Part shown: one piece after another, positions 1-8,512 of the stretch
Layout of the letters: the number at the start of each line of letters is the position of its first letter
Position numbering within the stretch: position 1 is the first letter of the stretch
DNA from: Rs1 sp000416275
GTDB lineage: Bacteria > Pseudomonadota > Gammaproteobacteria > Pseudomonadales > Balneatricaceae
Reading direction: 5' to 3'
Length of the DNA: 64,000 nucleotides
NCBI GenBank assembly: GCA_965243635.1
Contig: OZ251574.1
Coordinates: 2,108,001-2,172,000, forward strand
The notes under the pieces: generated by a model
What the model was told of the DNA's origin: nothing
Seen by the model: only the letters and a program-made list of their open reading frames with translations
Databases searched by the model: none
Translations under genes and position numbers: made by a program

Positions 1-773
1 CTATCTATTTGAGCTGCCCCTGCCGCCAGTGCAATCCAGCCAGTGACGGCGTTGTGCGGATAAAAAATATCCGCCGCGGCAAACAGTATAAAACTTGCAG
101 CGGCCATGTTTCTTCGTGCCGGATGAGGTTTATATTGGTGCTCTAAGTCTCGTTGTTCCTGTAATGCCTTGTTGACTAACATCATCGATATACGGGTGAC
201 GGTGACGATTATTGCGTAAATTAAGACATAACTTGCAAGGCGCAGCGCTGTAAAAAGTAGGCTGCCCTCAGCGATTAATAGCGAGTAGAAAAACATAACT
301 TGGCAGAGCCAGTAGCTAATAATAATATAGATAAAAATTGCATTCTTGTTGCCGCTGATAGTCAATAACAGCGGCGCGATAACGTAAAACAAGGTCGGCA
401 TAAGGCTTAAGTTAAGGAGTGCAACCAACCACATTGGAAAATATGCGTTACAGCTGATCGATAGTCTGCCCAAGAGGAAAATAGCGACCAGTAATAACAG
501 CATTTTTGCACTGGCAGGGGGCTGTTTACACCAAGTGGGCACCGCGGTGAGTAAAAACCCGCACAGCGCAGCGCCGGCAAAACCAAATATCATTTCATGA
601 GCGTGCCAAATAGCGGGGGGCAGCTTTGCGGTGCTGCTGATTAGCCCGAGTAAAATCGCCGCCCAAATGGTGATGGATAGGATGGAAAAGCAGCTCCCTA
701 AGATAAAAAACGGCCTAAACCCCAACTGAAAGACGAAGGCCAATATCGACTGAGGCAAGATTTTTTTAAGCAC
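1..773 (-). CDS. nnrS: NnrS family haem-copper membrane protein (C-terminus outside window)
   Basis: Read from the minus strand, the frame gives a polytopic membrane protein with the NnrS hallmark: FRPFF near the N-terminus, then LPPAIWHAHEMIFGF and AALCGFLLTAVPTW. The NnrS family is known from nitric-oxide-responsive regulons and protects against nitrosative stress. The start is probably GTG at 773-771, which overlaps the last codons of the upstream ABC ATPase gene and implies translational coupling. The frame is still open at base 1, so about 257 codons are visible of a family usually near 400. It is the last visible gene of the Fur-box operon that begins at 3395. The usual GGRVIPFFTRN-like stretch is here VTRISMMLVNK, a divergent version. 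Confidence 0.85.
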   Translation of the reverse strand, partial: MLKKILPQSILAFVFQLGFRPFFILGSCFSILSITIWAAILLGLISSTAKLPPAIWHAHEMIFGFAGAALCGFLLTAVPTWCKQPPASAKMLLLLVAIFLLGRLSISCNAYFPMWLVALLNLSLMPTLFYVIAPLLLTISGNKNAIFIYIIISYWLCQVMFFYSLLIAEGSLLFTALRLASYVLIYAIIVTVTRISMMLVNKALQEQRDLEHQYKPHPARRNMAAASFILFAAADIFYPHNAVTGWIALAAGAAQID

Positions 774-1518
774 TGAGTATTTCTCTGGAGGGGGCGTTAG
801 ATAAATCAAAAGCTGCTCGCACTGCTGGTTGCTCTAATAGACTGGCAACTTGGTGATAAATAAATCTCTCGCTGCGTGAACTGGGCGTTTCGGGAATCTC
901 ACATTGATAGACCAGTTTTCCGCCAGCACAAAGCACCAGTATTGAATCGCACATTCTAATCGCCTCTAATAAGTCGTGAGTAATAAAGACCACGGCAAGA
1001 TTAGTTTGGGACATTTTTTCTAGCACATAACTTTGTAATTCTTGTTTTAATCCGATATCTAAAGCGCTGAAGGGCTCGTCTAACAAAAGTAAGTTCGGCT
1101 CTATCGCCAAAGCGCGCCCCAGTGCTACTCGCTGGCGCATACCGCCGCTGAGTTGATGGGGATATTTTTGTAAATCATCCGCGGTTAGTTTTAAGGTCTG
1201 AGCAATTTTTGCCCCTTGCTCGCGGCGGGTTTTTTTAGCGACCCCCTGTGCTTTTAGACCAAAGGCGATATTATCTAGTGCATTTAGCCAGGGTAGAGTT
1301 CGATCTTCTTGAAAGACCATCGCGGTGCGCTCAAAGCTGTTCTCAATTGTGCCGCTACCGGGTTGCAGTAAACCGCCGGCGATTGAGAGCAGTGTTGATT
1401 TACCACATCCAGAGGGGCCGACGATCGCACTACAAGATCCTGCGCTAATGCTGTGGGTTAAGTCTTCTAAAACTTGGGTGTAGCCAAAGTGGTGGGATAT
1501 TTTATTCCAGCTCAGCAT
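766..1518 (-). CDS. ABC transporter ATPase, NitT/TauT (nitrate/sulfonate/taurine) type
   Basis: This 250-residue ATP-binding subunit has all the nucleotide-binding motifs: Walker A GPSGCGKST at about residues 34-42, the Q-loop in VFQEDRTLPW near 70, signature LSGGMRQR at 123-130, Walker B LLLLDEP near 143-149 and the switch His in ITHD. Length and motifs fit the SsuB/TauB/NrtD group that powers import of small anions. It lies 24 bp downstream of the permease gene and overlaps the start of nnrS. The substrate cannot be inferred from this subunit. Confidence 0.92.
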   Translation of the reverse strand: MLSWNKISHHFGYTQVLEDLTHSISAGSCSAIVGPSGCGKSTLLSIAGGLLQPGSGTIENSFERTAMVFQEDRTLPWLNALDNIAFGLKAQGVAKKTRREQGAKIAQTLKLTADDLQKYPHQLSGGMRQRVALGRALAIEPNLLLLDEPFSALDIGLKQELQSYVLEKMSQTNLAVVFITHDLLEAIRMCDSILVLCAGGKLVYQCEIPETPSSRSERFIYHQVASLLEQPAVRAAFDLSNAPSREILSA

Positions 1519-1542
1519 AGTGCTACTCGCAAGATTGGGGTT

Positions 1543-2337
1543 TTATCGCTTTGCTGATGCATCATTTCTCCAGGGCTCTAATTTTCGTTTTAAAGGTTCG
1601 AGAAATAAGTATTCAACACTGAGTAGCAGCAGTATAACCGCCATCACCCACGCCATTGCCTCGTCCGTATCTAAATTCACTCTGGCGAGCGCTAAGCTGG
1701 CGCCAATCCCCTCATTGGTTGAGAGTAGTTCAGCCATCACCGCTACTTTCCAAGCCATCCCCAGTGCTGTAATCCACGCGGGGAATAGGTAGGATAATAG
1801 ATGCGGAATATAGAGGTTTGTAATCTTTAAATAAAAGCCCGCTCCAAAACTGTCGGCCATATCCAGTTGGCGTCGATCAACGGTGCGCATGCCCTCAATC
1901 GCCGCGGCGAAAGTCATCGGTAATGTCGTGACTATGACCGTGAAAATAGCGGTTGCGCCACCCATGCCGAACCAAATTAAGGCCAGTACAATCCAAGCTA
2001 TTGGCGGTACACCTAGCAAAATTGTGATCACTGGGCGCATCGTTTTAGCGAGAGTCATCGACAGTCCGGCGAGTAGGCCAAGGGCGCTGCCCACCAATGC
2101 GGCAAAGACGAACCCCGACAGAGCCCGCCAAGAGGTCAATAACATCGGCGGCCATCCACGGCCTTCATCGATCATGCGCATCAGTGCGCTCGAAGTTTCG
2201 ACGGGAGAGGGCAGTATAAAACTGCCGTAAATAGAGTGGCCAAATTCCCAGCAAGCAAGAAATAGAAACACGCCAGGTAGTGATCCCCAGACGCTCCACA
2301 GATATGTAAAAACTGCTGTTAATCTATTCAATGCCAC
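1543..2337 (-). CDS. ABC transporter permease, NitT/TauT type (BPD_transp_1)
   Basis: A 264-residue inner-membrane permease with about six hydrophobic segments. The EAA-type cytoplasmic loop that docks on the ATPase is visible as AAAIEGMRTVDRRQLDMADSFGA, followed by the usual P-x-(L/I) exit (IPHLLSYLFPAWITALGMAWK). This layout is standard for SsuC/TauC/NrtB permeases. It sits between the binding-protein gene (68 bp upstream) and the ATPase gene (24 bp downstream) in one minus-strand transcription unit, so the three form a complete importer. Confidence 0.9.
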   Translation of the reverse strand: MALNRLTAVFTYLWSVWGSLPGVFLFLACWEFGHSIYGSFILPSPVETSSALMRMIDEGRGWPPMLLTSWRALSGFVFAALVGSALGLLAGLSMTLAKTMRPVITILLGVPPIAWIVLALIWFGMGGATAIFTVIVTTLPMTFAAAIEGMRTVDRRQLDMADSFGAGFYLKITNLYIPHLLSYLFPAWITALGMAWKVAVMAELLSTNEGIGASLALARVNLDTDEAMAWVMAVILLLLSVEYLFLEPLKRKLEPWRNDASAKR

Positions 2338-2405
2338 TGATTCAGATATTGGTCAGCTATTTTGACTTTACAGCTCAAGGAACTCATTGCCAGATAACAA
2401 TCGGT

Positions 2406-3395
2406 TTATAGATCCAAGTAAAAATCATTGTCCGGCAATTTACCGCCAATAATCGCCGGTGAAAGCTCCGCTAATTTAGCAAAGAAGCTTTCCAACTCTT
2501 TTTTAGCGGTTTGCGCCGGAGTTGCATCTAAATTAATAAAGGGCATTGATTTTTCAGTGATCTTGGCTTTTATTCCAATATAATCCTGTGCGAGTACGCC
2601 AGCTTCAGCGGGGTTGTTTATCGCCCAGGCGCTAGAGGTCACACAGTCTTGTTGGATAGCGCGCAATAAATCGGGCGATGTATCGACCAGTTGACGGTTA
2701 ACTAATAATCCCGCCTGTGGGATTCTAGGTGATCCCCCAGTTGCCTCGCCCCATGCCTCTTGAATACTAATCGAGCGATGAATCTGCAAACCTTTGCTGT
2801 GGCCTTTTAGCATCGCCGCAGTTGCGGCAGGCTCAGGTAATATGCAGATATCTGCTCGTCCACTCAGCATCATTTGCACCACTTCCAGCGGTGTAGATGC
2901 ATAATTTAGGGTAAAGTCTTTGCCATTGACCATGCCCGCTTTCTCGGTGATGTATTTAAAGACTAAGTCGGGCATGTCATTTTTAAATGGCATAGTGATG
3001 GTTTTACCGGCGATATCGGCAATGCTTTTAATACTGCCATCTGTTGAGACTATGTATAGCAGGCCCCAAGTTAAAATATTCATCAGTTGTACCGGGATAC
3101 CTTTGTTATACAAGTTGGCACCGACATAACTGGGAATACCGCTCAACTGCATGTCCCCTGAAATGATTCCCGAGCGCAATTGATCAGGAGTTCTCCAGAC
3201 TTTAAAATCTAGGTGATCAATATGAGAGCGACTGGTGCCATTGGCAGCAACGTGGGCTAAAGTAATCGATGGCCCAATAGGTGGACCCCATATAGTCAGC
3301 TGAGATCCTTGGTTAGCGCTCAGCAACGATGGCAGGCTAGAAGCTGCTAGTCCAGCTCCGGTTAATGAGAGAAATCGACGTCTTGAAATGGACAT
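2406..3395 (-). CDS. Periplasmic substrate-binding protein of NitT/TauT ABC importer, Tat-exported
   Basis: A 329-residue binding protein, first gene of the operon. The N-terminus SISRRRFLSLTGAGLAASS carries a twin-arginine motif (RRRFL) and an Ala-rich h-region with likely cleavage after LSA, so it should be folded before export. The body has the SBP_bac/NMT1 pattern (DIAGKTITMPFKNDMPDLVF, DICILPEPAATAA). An AAGGTG ribosome site lies about 10 bases before the ATG. Tat export is less usual than Sec export for this class and may reflect a bound cofactor or simply lineage habit. The ligand is unknown; the Fur box upstream points to iron or redox physiology rather than sulfur starvation. Confidence 0.85.
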   Translation of the reverse strand: MSISRRRFLSLTGAGLAASSLPSLLSANQGSQLTIWGPPIGPSITLAHVAANGTSRSHIDHLDFKVWRTPDQLRSGIISGDMQLSGIPSYVGANLYNKGIPVQLMNILTWGLLYIVSTDGSIKSIADIAGKTITMPFKNDMPDLVFKYITEKAGMVNGKDFTLNYASTPLEVVQMMLSGRADICILPEPAATAAMLKGHSKGLQIHRSISIQEAWGEATGGSPRIPQAGLLVNRQLVDTSPDLLRAIQQDCVTSSAWAINNPAEAGVLAQDYIGIKAKITEKSMPFINLDATPAQTAKKELESFFAKLAELSPAIIGGKLPDNDFYLDL

Positions 3396-3424
3396 ATTGC
3401 ATCACCTTGATAACAAATAAATTT

Positions 3425-3452
3425 ATTATATCGTAATGAAAATCATTATCAA
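3425..3452 (-). promoter_or_regulatory. Sigma70 promoter with Fur box filling the spacer, upstream of the ABC-nnrS operon
   Basis: On the minus strand there is a -35 TTGATA (3452-3447), a 16-bp spacer and a -10 TATAAT (3430-3425), ending 29 bases before the binding-protein ATG. The 19-mer CGTAATGAAAATCATTATC (3432-3450) matches the Fur consensus GATAATGATAATCATTATC at 16 of 19 positions, with symmetric AATGA/TCATT arms, and lies across the spacer. That geometry predicts repression by Fur-Fe2+. The promoter is read directly; the regulation is inferred. Confidence 0.75.
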
Positions 3453-3639
3453 TTACTTTGATGTGGATCAATAAATTTTAGAAAAACAATCGACTCCAGT
3501 ACTGTCTAGATGCCGCTAAAATATCTTTTAAAGTCTGTATCAAACAGCAGAGTAGCCAATACAGCGGCTATTATCGGTGGTAATAGGCAGGAAATCGAGA
3601 ATGTTTGTGCACCACAAACTGCCTCTATAAATAATTAGT

Positions 3640-3802
3640 GTTGATTGAAAAAAGCGGGAAGCCGACCTATTGAAGCTATGGGTTTGATGCATGGATGAAT
3701 TTATTTAGCGAATGCAGGACACATATGAACTTTAATATTTTAAATTTTATCGTAAAATCAATGCTTTATATTCTATATTAACTTTAAAATCGCGGATTCA
3801 GG
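3640..3802 (+). repeat. Diverged relic of the CCTGAATC MITE (long form)
   Basis: The segment with TTTATTTAGCGAATGCAGGA (about 3700-3719) and the right end CGCGGATTCAGG (3791-3802) align with the right half of the long-form element seen at 45291-45499; the left end is not recognisable. It abuts the stop of the GST gene. The rest of the 3453-3800 gap shows no gene I can support. Confidence 0.6.
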
Positions 3803-3803
3803 A

Positions 3804-4469
3804 TCAGAGATAACAGCACGGCGCCTCATTGTGCCACAGTTGATGTTTGGTCATCATTCTGGCATATAGCTGACTTTGTAATTGCCTGCTTAGCCAAGCT
3901 TTTACTTTAGGGTAGGGGGCAGTGGCAAACCAGCGGCGGTCGACGCGACCGAATTGGCGCATAAAGGCAATCAGTGAATAGTCGGCTAAGCTGAGGTTGT
4001 CGGACACAAAAAAACCAGTAGCTGCCAAGCGTTGTTCGAGCTCTTCAATAAACACTTCACACTGTTGACGCCATTGTATTTCGGAGTCGCGATGATAGCG
4101 TTTAGCGGCGCGATACTGTTCAAGGGGATGTTTAAACTCCTGATCACCCCGTTGAATCAAGCGAATAATCTCGCGCTGGCTCTCGGGATGCTGTTGCGCC
4201 AATAAATTGTAGGGGTCGCTCTGCCTCAATGCCCAGAGCATTATATCCAAGCTCTGCTCAATGACAGTGCCGTCCGCTAATATCAAAACTGGCACCGTGC
4301 CCTTAGGCGAAGCTGCGAGCATCGCTTGAGGTTTGTCTTTGAGGCTGATTGCGCGGATGATGATAGTTTGCTCGGACAATAGCAGCGCAAGACGTGCCCG
4401 CATTGCATACGGGCAGTTTTGTAGTGAATACAAGATTGGCAGGTTATCGGTCCGGCTTGGTTGGCTCAT
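3804..4469 (-). CDS. Glutathione S-transferase family protein
   Basis: A 221-residue cytosolic protein with a thioredoxin-fold N-terminal domain: LYSLQNCPYAMRARLALLL, with a CPxxxR active-site-like Cys, then the cis-Pro strand GTVPVLILADGTVIEQSLDI typical of glutathione binding (VPVL and the ES/QS contact). The C-terminal half is helical as in GST_C. The Cys-type motif resembles omega/beta-like transferases that act in deglutathionylation, but the substrate is unknown. It overlaps the upstream U32 gene by four bases (ATGA), so the two are translated from one message. Confidence 0.85.
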   Translation of the reverse strand: MSQPSRTDNLPILYSLQNCPYAMRARLALLLSEQTIIIRAISLKDKPQAMLAASPKGTVPVLILADGTVIEQSLDIMLWALRQSDPYNLLAQQHPESQREIIRLIQRGDQEFKHPLEQYRAAKRYHRDSEIQWRQQCEVFIEELEQRLAATGFFVSDNLSLADYSLIAFMRQFGRVDRRWFATAPYPKVKAWLSRQLQSQLYARMMTKHQLWHNEAPCCYL

Positions 4470-6763
4470 AAACCTTGAGTGTACTGGGCGTTGGTTTTAA
4501 CGGTGACCATACTGCTGAGGTGGGCTTGTGCATTCGTATATATTTGACTATCCATACTGAGTGCATTTTCAAAATGTCGGAGCAGTTGCAGCTTATCTAA
4601 TTCTTCTTTTGAACCGCTGCCAATGTTGGTCAGGTCGATAAAAAACTCATCAAAAGCATGCTCTAACTCATTGATTATATCCAAGTTTAAAAATTGTTCA
4701 TGGTTGTAAATGCTCGGGTAGCCACCCCGCTGTTTGTCCACTGCAAAGGAGACTCCTTTGACATTGGTGATCGTGGTGGCCTTAGTGCACTTAAGCATAC
4801 AGCCATCTTCGATGGTAGGCTTTTTGCAGCCGACGGTCTGCTGAAAGAAACACTGACGGCTGACCATCATCAATATCGGGTGATAGATGCTGTATAGCAT
4901 TTTGAAATTTTTCGGCCGGGCAATATTTTTAATTTGCTGGCGATTGATTTCATTAGAAATAAATGCGCCCGCGCAATCTAACTCTTCTTGCAAGGTCATT
5001 AAAGCATAAGAGTTAGTGGTGTTTAAAAACGGTCCAGCGATCCACTCTATGCCCATTTGCTTAGCTACATAGGCAATCCCGGTATTGTTGCTGACAATTT
5101 TTTGTGGCTTCACTTGCTCGAGAATTTTTACGGCTTCAATATAGTCCTTACCAATTAATACCGCGGGGAACCACGGGATAAGTTTCGGGTTTGCGTTGAG
5201 TATATCGCTGTATTTTGGCGACCCTTTCTTGTAACTTTCTGGCAATTTGAAATAGACATCCGCATCCGTTTCATCGGCCAGATAAAAATCTTTTTCAGCG
5301 CTGATCAAAATAGACAGTGTCGGTTTGTTGCCCGGTTGCCGATTGCTCAGTTTAGGTTGCGAGACTAGTTTAGGTAAATCAACTGGCGCGATAACCGCTC
5401 GGTCATCGTTTAAGTGATAGGCCACTTGGGTTTTTAAGGCGGCTAATTCTTTAAAGGGAATGCCCAGTCCCTCGGCCAATGCACTGCAGTCCAAACGTTC
5501 GATCAGATAGTCTGAATTGTTAAAGCTTTTAAAACGCTTGGCTAAAATTGTTTGATCTAGTGGAGATTTTTCAGAGCGAATCAGCTTGGATGTGGATTTG
5601 ACCACAATCGGTAGATGGCTGTTCTTGGCGTTCTCTTCAATGATCACTTTGACCGTTAAAGGTTGATCAAGTTGGCCTGAAAAGCTGATGCTGATGTTTT
5701 GTTTGGCAATGCTGAGGTACTGAATCTTATCCTCAAGTGTGGCACCTAGTGTCTGTTTATCGGTGTACAGTGTCTGGGTCACCTCTTGAACTTGCACCAC
5801 AGATATAGCGTTACTGCTGGTAATCGCATGGGTCACACTGTGATCGCGAGGATTATCAATAAACATATCCTTGCTTAAACGTCCAGTTAAGAAGGAATTA
5901 GTAAAATCGCGGTTAAATACTTTATGTAAATTAGAGTCATCTTCGCGCAGTTTACCGGTTTCTATAAACTGATTAACATTTTTCCGCCAACTATCGACCA
6001 CGGTATAAACGTAGTGAGCGCCTTTAATACGACCTTCAATTTTTAAAGAGTCGACACCGGCTTCGACCAGTTGCGGCAGGTCAAAATACGCTGAATTATC
6101 TTTTAAATTGAGTGGGAATTTATTGCCGGTTTTGCCCGGCACGTATTCATCGCGACAAGCTTGACTACAGCGACCGCGGTTGCCTGAGTTGCCTACACTG
6201 ACGGAACTGGAATAACACTGGCCGGAAAAAGCAATGCAAAGCGAGCCGTGCACAAATACTTCCGATAACATTTGCTGCTCATGGGCGAGAGTGGTTAACG
6301 ATTTTATTTCAGAAATATTCAATTCACGGGACAAGTTAACGCGTGAGGCACCCGCTTGCTTTAAGAATAAAATCTGTCCAGGATTGTGCGTGGTCAACTG
6401 CGTAGAAGCGTGAATATCTAAGCTCGGGAAGTGTTTTTTAACTAAGCTAAACAGCGCCAAATCTTGCACTATGATGCCGTCGATACGGGTGTTAACTAAT
6501 TTATTAAGCAGCTTAAACAAGCCGGCCATTTCCTGCTCAAGAATTACCACGTTAATGGTCAGAAACACTTCACAATTATACTTGTGGGCCAGCCGTAAAA
6601 TACCGGTTAGTTCGGTAAATGATAAATTGGCGGCGCGGTTGCGCGCATTAAAGGTATCGAGGCCGCAATATACCGCATTAGCACCAGCGACAATCGCCGC
6701 CTTGATTGCTTCAACATCACCACCGGGGGCTAATAGTTCGATCTTTTGAGTGACTGTGCTCAT
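4466..6763 (-). CDS. U32 family peptidase-like protein (long RlhA/YdcP-type)
   Basis: This is a large U32 protein (765 residues from the start chosen here). The family signature is present as EVFVHGSLCIAFSGQCYSS, and Cys-rich motifs (NRGRCSQACRDEY; later VGCKKPTIEDGCMLKC) match the Fe-S ligands of U32 proteins. Despite the name, studied members (RlhA, TrhP, UbiU/V) act in RNA or quinone hydroxylation. The length fits the multi-domain RlhA-like branch (23S rRNA C2501 hydroxylation) better than the 300-450-residue forms. I chose ATG at 6763 (MSTVTQKIELLAPGG) because the upstream ATG at 6808 directly follows a 9-bp hairpin that would hide it; neither start has a strong ribosome site. Confidence 0.8.
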   Translation of the reverse strand: MSTVTQKIELLAPGGDVEAIKAAIVAGANAVYCGLDTFNARNRAANLSFTELTGILRLAHKYNCEVFLTINVVILEQEMAGLFKLLNKLVNTRIDGIIVQDLALFSLVKKHFPSLDIHASTQLTTHNPGQILFLKQAGASRVNLSRELNISEIKSLTTLAHEQQMLSEVFVHGSLCIAFSGQCYSSSVSVGNSGNRGRCSQACRDEYVPGKTGNKFPLNLKDNSAYFDLPQLVEAGVDSLKIEGRIKGAHYVYTVVDSWRKNVNQFIETGKLREDDSNLHKVFNRDFTNSFLTGRLSKDMFIDNPRDHSVTHAITSSNAISVVQVQEVTQTLYTDKQTLGATLEDKIQYLSIAKQNISISFSGQLDQPLTVKVIIEENAKNSHLPIVVKSTSKLIRSEKSPLDQTILAKRFKSFNNSDYLIERLDCSALAEGLGIPFKELAALKTQVAYHLNDDRAVIAPVDLPKLVSQPKLSNRQPGNKPTLSILISAEKDFYLADETDADVYFKLPESYKKGSPKYSDILNANPKLIPWFPAVLIGKDYIEAVKILEQVKPQKIVSNNTGIAYVAKQMGIEWIAGPFLNTTNSYALMTLQEELDCAGAFISNEINRQQIKNIARPKNFKMLYSIYHPILMMVSRQCFFQQTVGCKKPTIEDGCMLKCTKATTITNVKGVSFAVDKQRGGYPSIYNHEQFLNLDIINELEHAFDEFFIDLTNIGSGSKEELDKLQLLRHFENALSMDSQIYTNAQAHLSSMVTVKTNAQYTQGL

Positions 6764-6808
6764 ATAATGCGAGATACCTAATTCTTGAGTATATAATTGG
6801 GCTGGCAT

Positions 6809-6831
6809 TTTAGCTGGAAGAGCCAGCTAAA
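6809..6831. other. Perfect 9-bp hairpin adjoining an upstream ATG of the U32 gene
   Basis: TTTAGCTGG, loop AAGAG, CCAGCTAAA. On the minus strand the stem ends immediately before the ATG at 6808, so initiation there should be impeded; this supports the downstream start at 6763, or a translational control element. Confidence 0.5.
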
Positions 6832-6882
6832 GCCATCTCTCTATGAGCTTATTGAAATGATTAAAGGGTGCTTTTAGGCGGG

Positions 6883-6914
6883 ACTCTCATAAATCATTAT
6901 CGAGTTATGAGAGT
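6883..6914. terminator. 10-bp inverted repeat after the DUF1538/PII/CBS operon
   Basis: ACTCTCATAA (6883-6892) and TTATGAGAGT (6905-6914) pair around a 12-base loop, 37 bases beyond the CBS stop codon. There is no good T-run on the minus strand, so this may be a factor-dependent terminator, an mRNA 3' end stabiliser or an operator. Confidence 0.4.
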
Positions 6915-6950
6915 AGTGTCTTTATATTGGTCGCTGCTACAAGGGCTTTT

Positions 6951-7352
6951 TTAATCAGCCGCTAATTCGTGCAACACTATTTCACGATAGCCTACTAGTC
7001 CGAGAACTTGTTCGTCTTCAACCACCGGGGCGTAGGCCAGAGTATATTTATCGAACAGGCGCGCACAATAGCGTATATCCATTTGCGGGGGCACCGAGAT
7101 AATAGGTTTAGTCATTACTTCATAAATATTAACCCTTTCAGGGGCGCGATCTTTGGCCAGTACATGCTTGGCAATATCCGCCAGAACCACGATTCCGTAG
7201 GCGTCGTGCTCAGTGCGTTTATTGACAATCACTACATCGGTGTTTTTATCACGCATTGCATTGATAGCCTCGCGGACAGTACTCATGCCGTCGAGCATCA
7301 CAAAGTTGTTAGACATCACGTCGGTCGCTTTAATTACTTTTGCAGGGTTCAC
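6951..7352 (-). CDS. CBS-domain pair protein
   Basis: A 133-residue stand-alone CBS pair (Bateman module): CBS1 from about TDVMSNNFVMLDGMSTVREAI to LADIAKHVL, CBS2 from YEVMTKPIISVPPQMDIRYCARLF to LVGYREIV. Such modules bind adenine nucleotides and act as energy sensors for a partner. It is the last gene of a four-gene operon and overlaps the PII-like gene by four bases. With no catalytic domain, a regulatory role on the DUF1538 membrane proteins is the simplest reading, but this is inference. Confidence 0.88.
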   Translation of the reverse strand: MNPAKVIKATDVMSNNFVMLDGMSTVREAINAMRDKNTDVVIVNKRTEHDAYGIVVLADIAKHVLAKDRAPERVNIYEVMTKPIISVPPQMDIRYCARLFDKYTLAYAPVVEDEQVLGLVGYREIVLHELAAD

Positions 7353-7699
7353 AGTTCAGTCTCCACTGTTGGAATGAGATGGTCTATTTGGTGCTTGATA
7401 CCTACCGCATCTTCGATATCTATTTGAATTGCCATACCGGTGCCGGGCTCTTCATCAAAATGCCCGACAGAGTTAATAGTTTCCAGAATATGGCGACTCA
7501 AATGTTCTTCAACTACAAACAGCAACACATCCCGTTGGCTCTCTAAAGTTAAGCCGAAAAAGGTGGTGGGCTGTTTGAGGCCTTCGCCTCGAGCATTGTT
7601 AATGATAGTTGCGCCAGTTGCTCCCGCTTCACGTGCGGCAGCCATTATTTCGTCGGTCTTATCGTCTTGGTTAAAGACAATGATTAATTTAAAGTGCAT
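7349..7699 (-). CDS. PII-like nitrogen-regulatory-family protein
   Basis: A 116-residue ferredoxin-like PII relative. It starts HFKLIIVFNQDDKTDEIMAAAREAGATGATII and has a C-terminal GTGMAIQIDIEDAVGI segment like the PII nucleotide-binding end. The T-loop (ARGEGLKQPTTFFGL) is short and lacks the usual modified Tyr context of GlnB/GlnK, so it is not a canonical nitrogen regulator. It is sandwiched between a DUF1538 gene (12 bp upstream) and the CBS gene (4-bp overlap). PII proteins typically plug membrane transporters, which suits gating of the DUF1538 pair. Confidence 0.85.
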   Translation of the reverse strand: MHFKLIIVFNQDDKTDEIMAAAREAGATGATIINNARGEGLKQPTTFFGLTLESQRDVLLFVVEEHLSRHILETINSVGHFDEEPGTGMAIQIDIEDAVGIKHQIDHLIPTVETEL

Positions 7700-7711
7700 A
7701 TTTTCTATCCA

Positions 7712-8512
7712 TTAAGTGTGTTGCTGTGACTTTTTTTGCGCTCTTTTACTGAGTGATTCACTAATTTGTGCATAGGCCATCACTGAGATGATCGGGAATA
7801 AACTGGCAAAAGCAATTAAGCCAAAGCCGTCGATCAAGGGGTTTCTTCCAGGGACAGTTCCAGCCAGTCCCAATCCTAGTGCAGCGACTAGTGGTACTGT
7901 GACGGTGGAGGTGGTTACACCGCCTGAATCATAGGCTAAGGGGATGATCAATTTCGGAGCAATCATGGTTTGGCCGATCACAATCACGTAGCCTGCCATG
8001 ATGTAATAGTGAATGGGATCGCCGACGACGATACGGTAGCAACCCAGAGAAATGCCGACAGCTACGCCAAGTGCTACAGACAAACGCAATCCCCAGACAC
8101 CAATCGCTCCACCGGAAACTTCATTCGCTTTGATCGCCACCGCGATCAGCGAAGGTTCGGCGATGGTCGTGGCAAATCCGATCAGGAAGGCAAACAAGTA
8201 AACCCAGTAATAATCCGACCATGTGAGGTTGGCAATCGCTTCGAGGTTATCTCCCGCTAGGAAAACAGGATCGGTTAATTGCTGGGCCATGAGTTTTCCA
8301 ATCGGAAAAAGTGCCCATTCAAGACCGATTAAAAATAGCGATAGGCCGATTAGAACCCAGAAAAAGCCCATAATGACGCGCCCTAAATTGGGCATTGGCT
8401 TGCGAATAACCGCGAATTGAAAGCCAAATAAAATAGCCACAATCGGTAATACATCGGTGAATGTACTGACGGTGGTTTGGTAAACCTGATAAATAATATC
8501 GCTAAATATCAT
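7712..8512 (-). CDS. DUF1538 integral membrane protein B
   Basis: A 266-residue polytopic membrane protein of the DUF1538 family. Motifs shared with its neighbour are TTIAEPSLIAVA, YDSGGVTTSTVTVPLVAALGLGLA and GRNPLIDGFGLIAFASLFPII. The small-residue-rich TTST motif in a membrane segment looks like a permeation or ligand-binding element. It overlaps the upstream paralogue by four bases (ATGA), indicating stoichiometric synthesis, perhaps of a heterodimeric carrier. Function is not established to my knowledge. Confidence 0.88.
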   Translation of the reverse strand: MIFSDIIYQVYQTTVSTFTDVLPIVAILFGFQFAVIRKPMPNLGRVIMGFFWVLIGLSLFLIGLEWALFPIGKLMAQQLTDPVFLAGDNLEAIANLTWSDYYWVYLFAFLIGFATTIAEPSLIAVAIKANEVSGGAIGVWGLRLSVALGVAVGISLGCYRIVVGDPIHYYIMAGYVIVIGQTMIAPKLIIPLAYDSGGVTTSTVTVPLVAALGLGLAGTVPGRNPLIDGFGLIAFASLFPIISVMAYAQISESLSKRAQKKSQQHT

